A DNA stretch of 30,575 nucleotides from a virus, in IMG/VR virus record IMGVR_UViG_3300033146_004663, positions 1 to 30,575 of that record; one strand, written 5' to 3'. The notes under the pieces are model-generated. The model did no database searches and had not been told where the DNA came from. It saw nothing but the letters and a program-made list of their open reading frames with translations. A program made the position numbers and the translations under genes. Positions 29,813-30,575 of this stretch are shown in pieces (within the stretch, counting starts at the first letter, position 1; every line of letters starts with the position of its first letter).

Positions 29813-30135
29813 TGGCAATTATATTTATACCCCCAAGGGTCTCAATATCAGGCGGGTTTACAATCAAATCTATTAATACTGATATCACAGCCATTGTAAA
29901 AGACGAAATTTGGGTAGATTCCAGTAGTAATGTCGTTGTAATAACATTACCCCTTACTCCAGTAGTCAATGATGAAATTATAGTATATCGGTTAGGTGTA
30001 AATGATGTAACGATTGATGGTAATGGAAATAATGTTGGCGGGGATACCACATTGGTATTAGACTTGGATAAAACAGGAGTTAAATTAACATTTATTTTAG
30101 GACAGTGGCAAGCTGTTCAAAGGACGGTAGCTTAA
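29812..30135 (+). CDS. Small single-domain fibre protein
   Basis: 107 aa, ATG at 29812 overlapping the previous stop by one base. The N-terminus (MAIIFIPPRVSIS) matches the IPPRIS start of both paralogues, so the short tag is shared across the cassette, perhaps a docking peptide. The rest is one beta domain (VVVITLPLTPVVNDEIIVYR ... LTFILGQWQAV) of the same family. It lacks the C-terminal HNT domains. Confidence 0.6.
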   Translation: MAIIFIPPRVSISGGFTIKSINTDITAIVKDEIWVDSSSNVVVITLPLTPVVNDEIIVYRLGVNDVTIDGNGNNVGGDTTLVLDLDKTGVKLTFILGQWQAVQRTVA

Positions 30136-30136
30136 A

Positions 30137-30575
30137 ATGGCTGATTTTTCAACATTATTTGGTGGAATATATAGATTTTTTGAATCAGGTGGTAATTTTT
30201 ATAGAGTAGATATGGCCACCAATGAAGTTTCACTTTTAAACCCCACTACTAAAGTATATACACCTGTTACTGATATTGTATCTGATAGTGAATATAATAT
30301 ATCTGGTGTTGGATATTTGGGTATATTTGGAACAGGTAGGTATTTTACGTATCCACCCGGAGTTCACACTTTTAAAGTTCCGGTAGGCATTACTGAAGTT
30401 AGAGTTAGAGTTGTTGGTGGTGGTGGCGATGGTGGTGCTGGTGGTGGTGGTGGTGGTGGTTTTGCTTGCTCAAGAATTATAGTTGTTCCCTCTTCTTCGA
30501 TTGGTATTAATGTTGGTGGCAGTGGCGGTACTTCATCTTTCGGTGTTTATCTTTCAGGTGGTGGCGGTGCTTCTG
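30137..30575 (+). CDS. Glycine-rich adhesin, N-terminal part
   Basis: 146 codons visible, open at the right edge. ATG at 30137 two bases after the previous stop. The N-terminus (MADFSTLFGGIYRFFESGG) has the fibre-like YRVDMATNEVSLLNP. Then FTYPPGVHTFKVPVGITEVR leads into a run of glycines (positions about 95-108, GGT codons) and further GG pairs (GGSGGTSSFGVYLSGGGG). This resembles glycine-rich receptor-binding tips of T4-like gp38 adhesins and similar phage/bacterial surface proteins. The end is missing. Confidence 0.65.
   Translation, partial: MADFSTLFGGIYRFFESGGNFYRVDMATNEVSLLNPTTKVYTPVTDIVSDSEYNISGVGYLGIFGTGRYFTYPPGVHTFKVPVGITEVRVRVVGGGGDGGAGGGGGGGFACSRIIVVPSSSIGINVGGSGGTSSFGVYLSGGGGAS

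Overview
The window is a piece of the genome of a tailed phage of the T4 superfamily (contractile-tail myovirus type). It is AT-rich and densely packed, with short intergenic gaps. The assignment rests on recognisable relatives of T4 UvsX, gp41 helicase, RNase H, gp30 DNA ligase, UvsY, UvsW, gp4, gp6, gp13 and gp48. Sequence resemblance to T4 is moderate, so this is a divergent lineage. The host cannot be named from the sequence. Early genes start from ordinary sigma70-type promoters (TTGACA, 17 bases, TAGAAT/TAGGAT), so the host is a bacterium with a standard housekeeping sigma factor.

Layout. Position 1-146 (minus strand) is the start of a Bro-N/antirepressor-like gene cut by the window edge. 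From 302 to about 8970 (plus strand) lie small early genes, each unit led by a near-identical sigma70 promoter, and then the recombination/replication block: uvsX, replicative helicase and RNase H. DNA ligase follows after a 190-base gap that holds a strong branched stem-loop. A tube-protein-like gene at 10622 is interrupted at its last codon by an IS607-family element (about 11060-12805). The element carries a serine recombinase (tnpA), a TnpB with a Fanzor-like rearranged RuvC site, and a structured right end that is a candidate omega RNA. Then come uvsY, a 53-codon gene and uvsW, followed by two cysteine-rich small genes. At 16322-16397 there is a decayed copy of the IS607 left end next to a bidirectional terminator.

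From 16457 to 24462 the minus strand carries two late operons. One is gp6, a baseplate-type protein and gp4. The other is a zinc-finger protein, a 255-aa structural protein, gp48, a 68-aa protein, gp13 and a DUF1353-like protein. Between them is a plus-strand cluster of three small genes (19804-20609) and a 421-base non-coding region with two 69-bp repeats, each surrounded by its own set of short palindromes. From 24534 to the end the plus strand holds a tail-fibre/adhesin cassette: large mosaic fibre proteins, two recently duplicated paralogues, a small single-domain protein and a glycine-rich adhesin cut by the window edge.

Together the genes give a recombination-dependent replication set (UvsX, UvsY, UvsW, helicase, RNase H, ligase), then neck and baseplate assembly, then host recognition. 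Likely late promoters (TTTAAATA-like, analogous to T4 TATAAATA) lie in front of the structural operons. The most unusual items are the IS607/TnpB element with its vestige, the repeat-palindrome modules at 20646-21045, the branched stem-loop before the ligase, the stem that covers the helicase ribosome binding site, and the 17-bp inverted repeat wrapped around the uvsY promoter.
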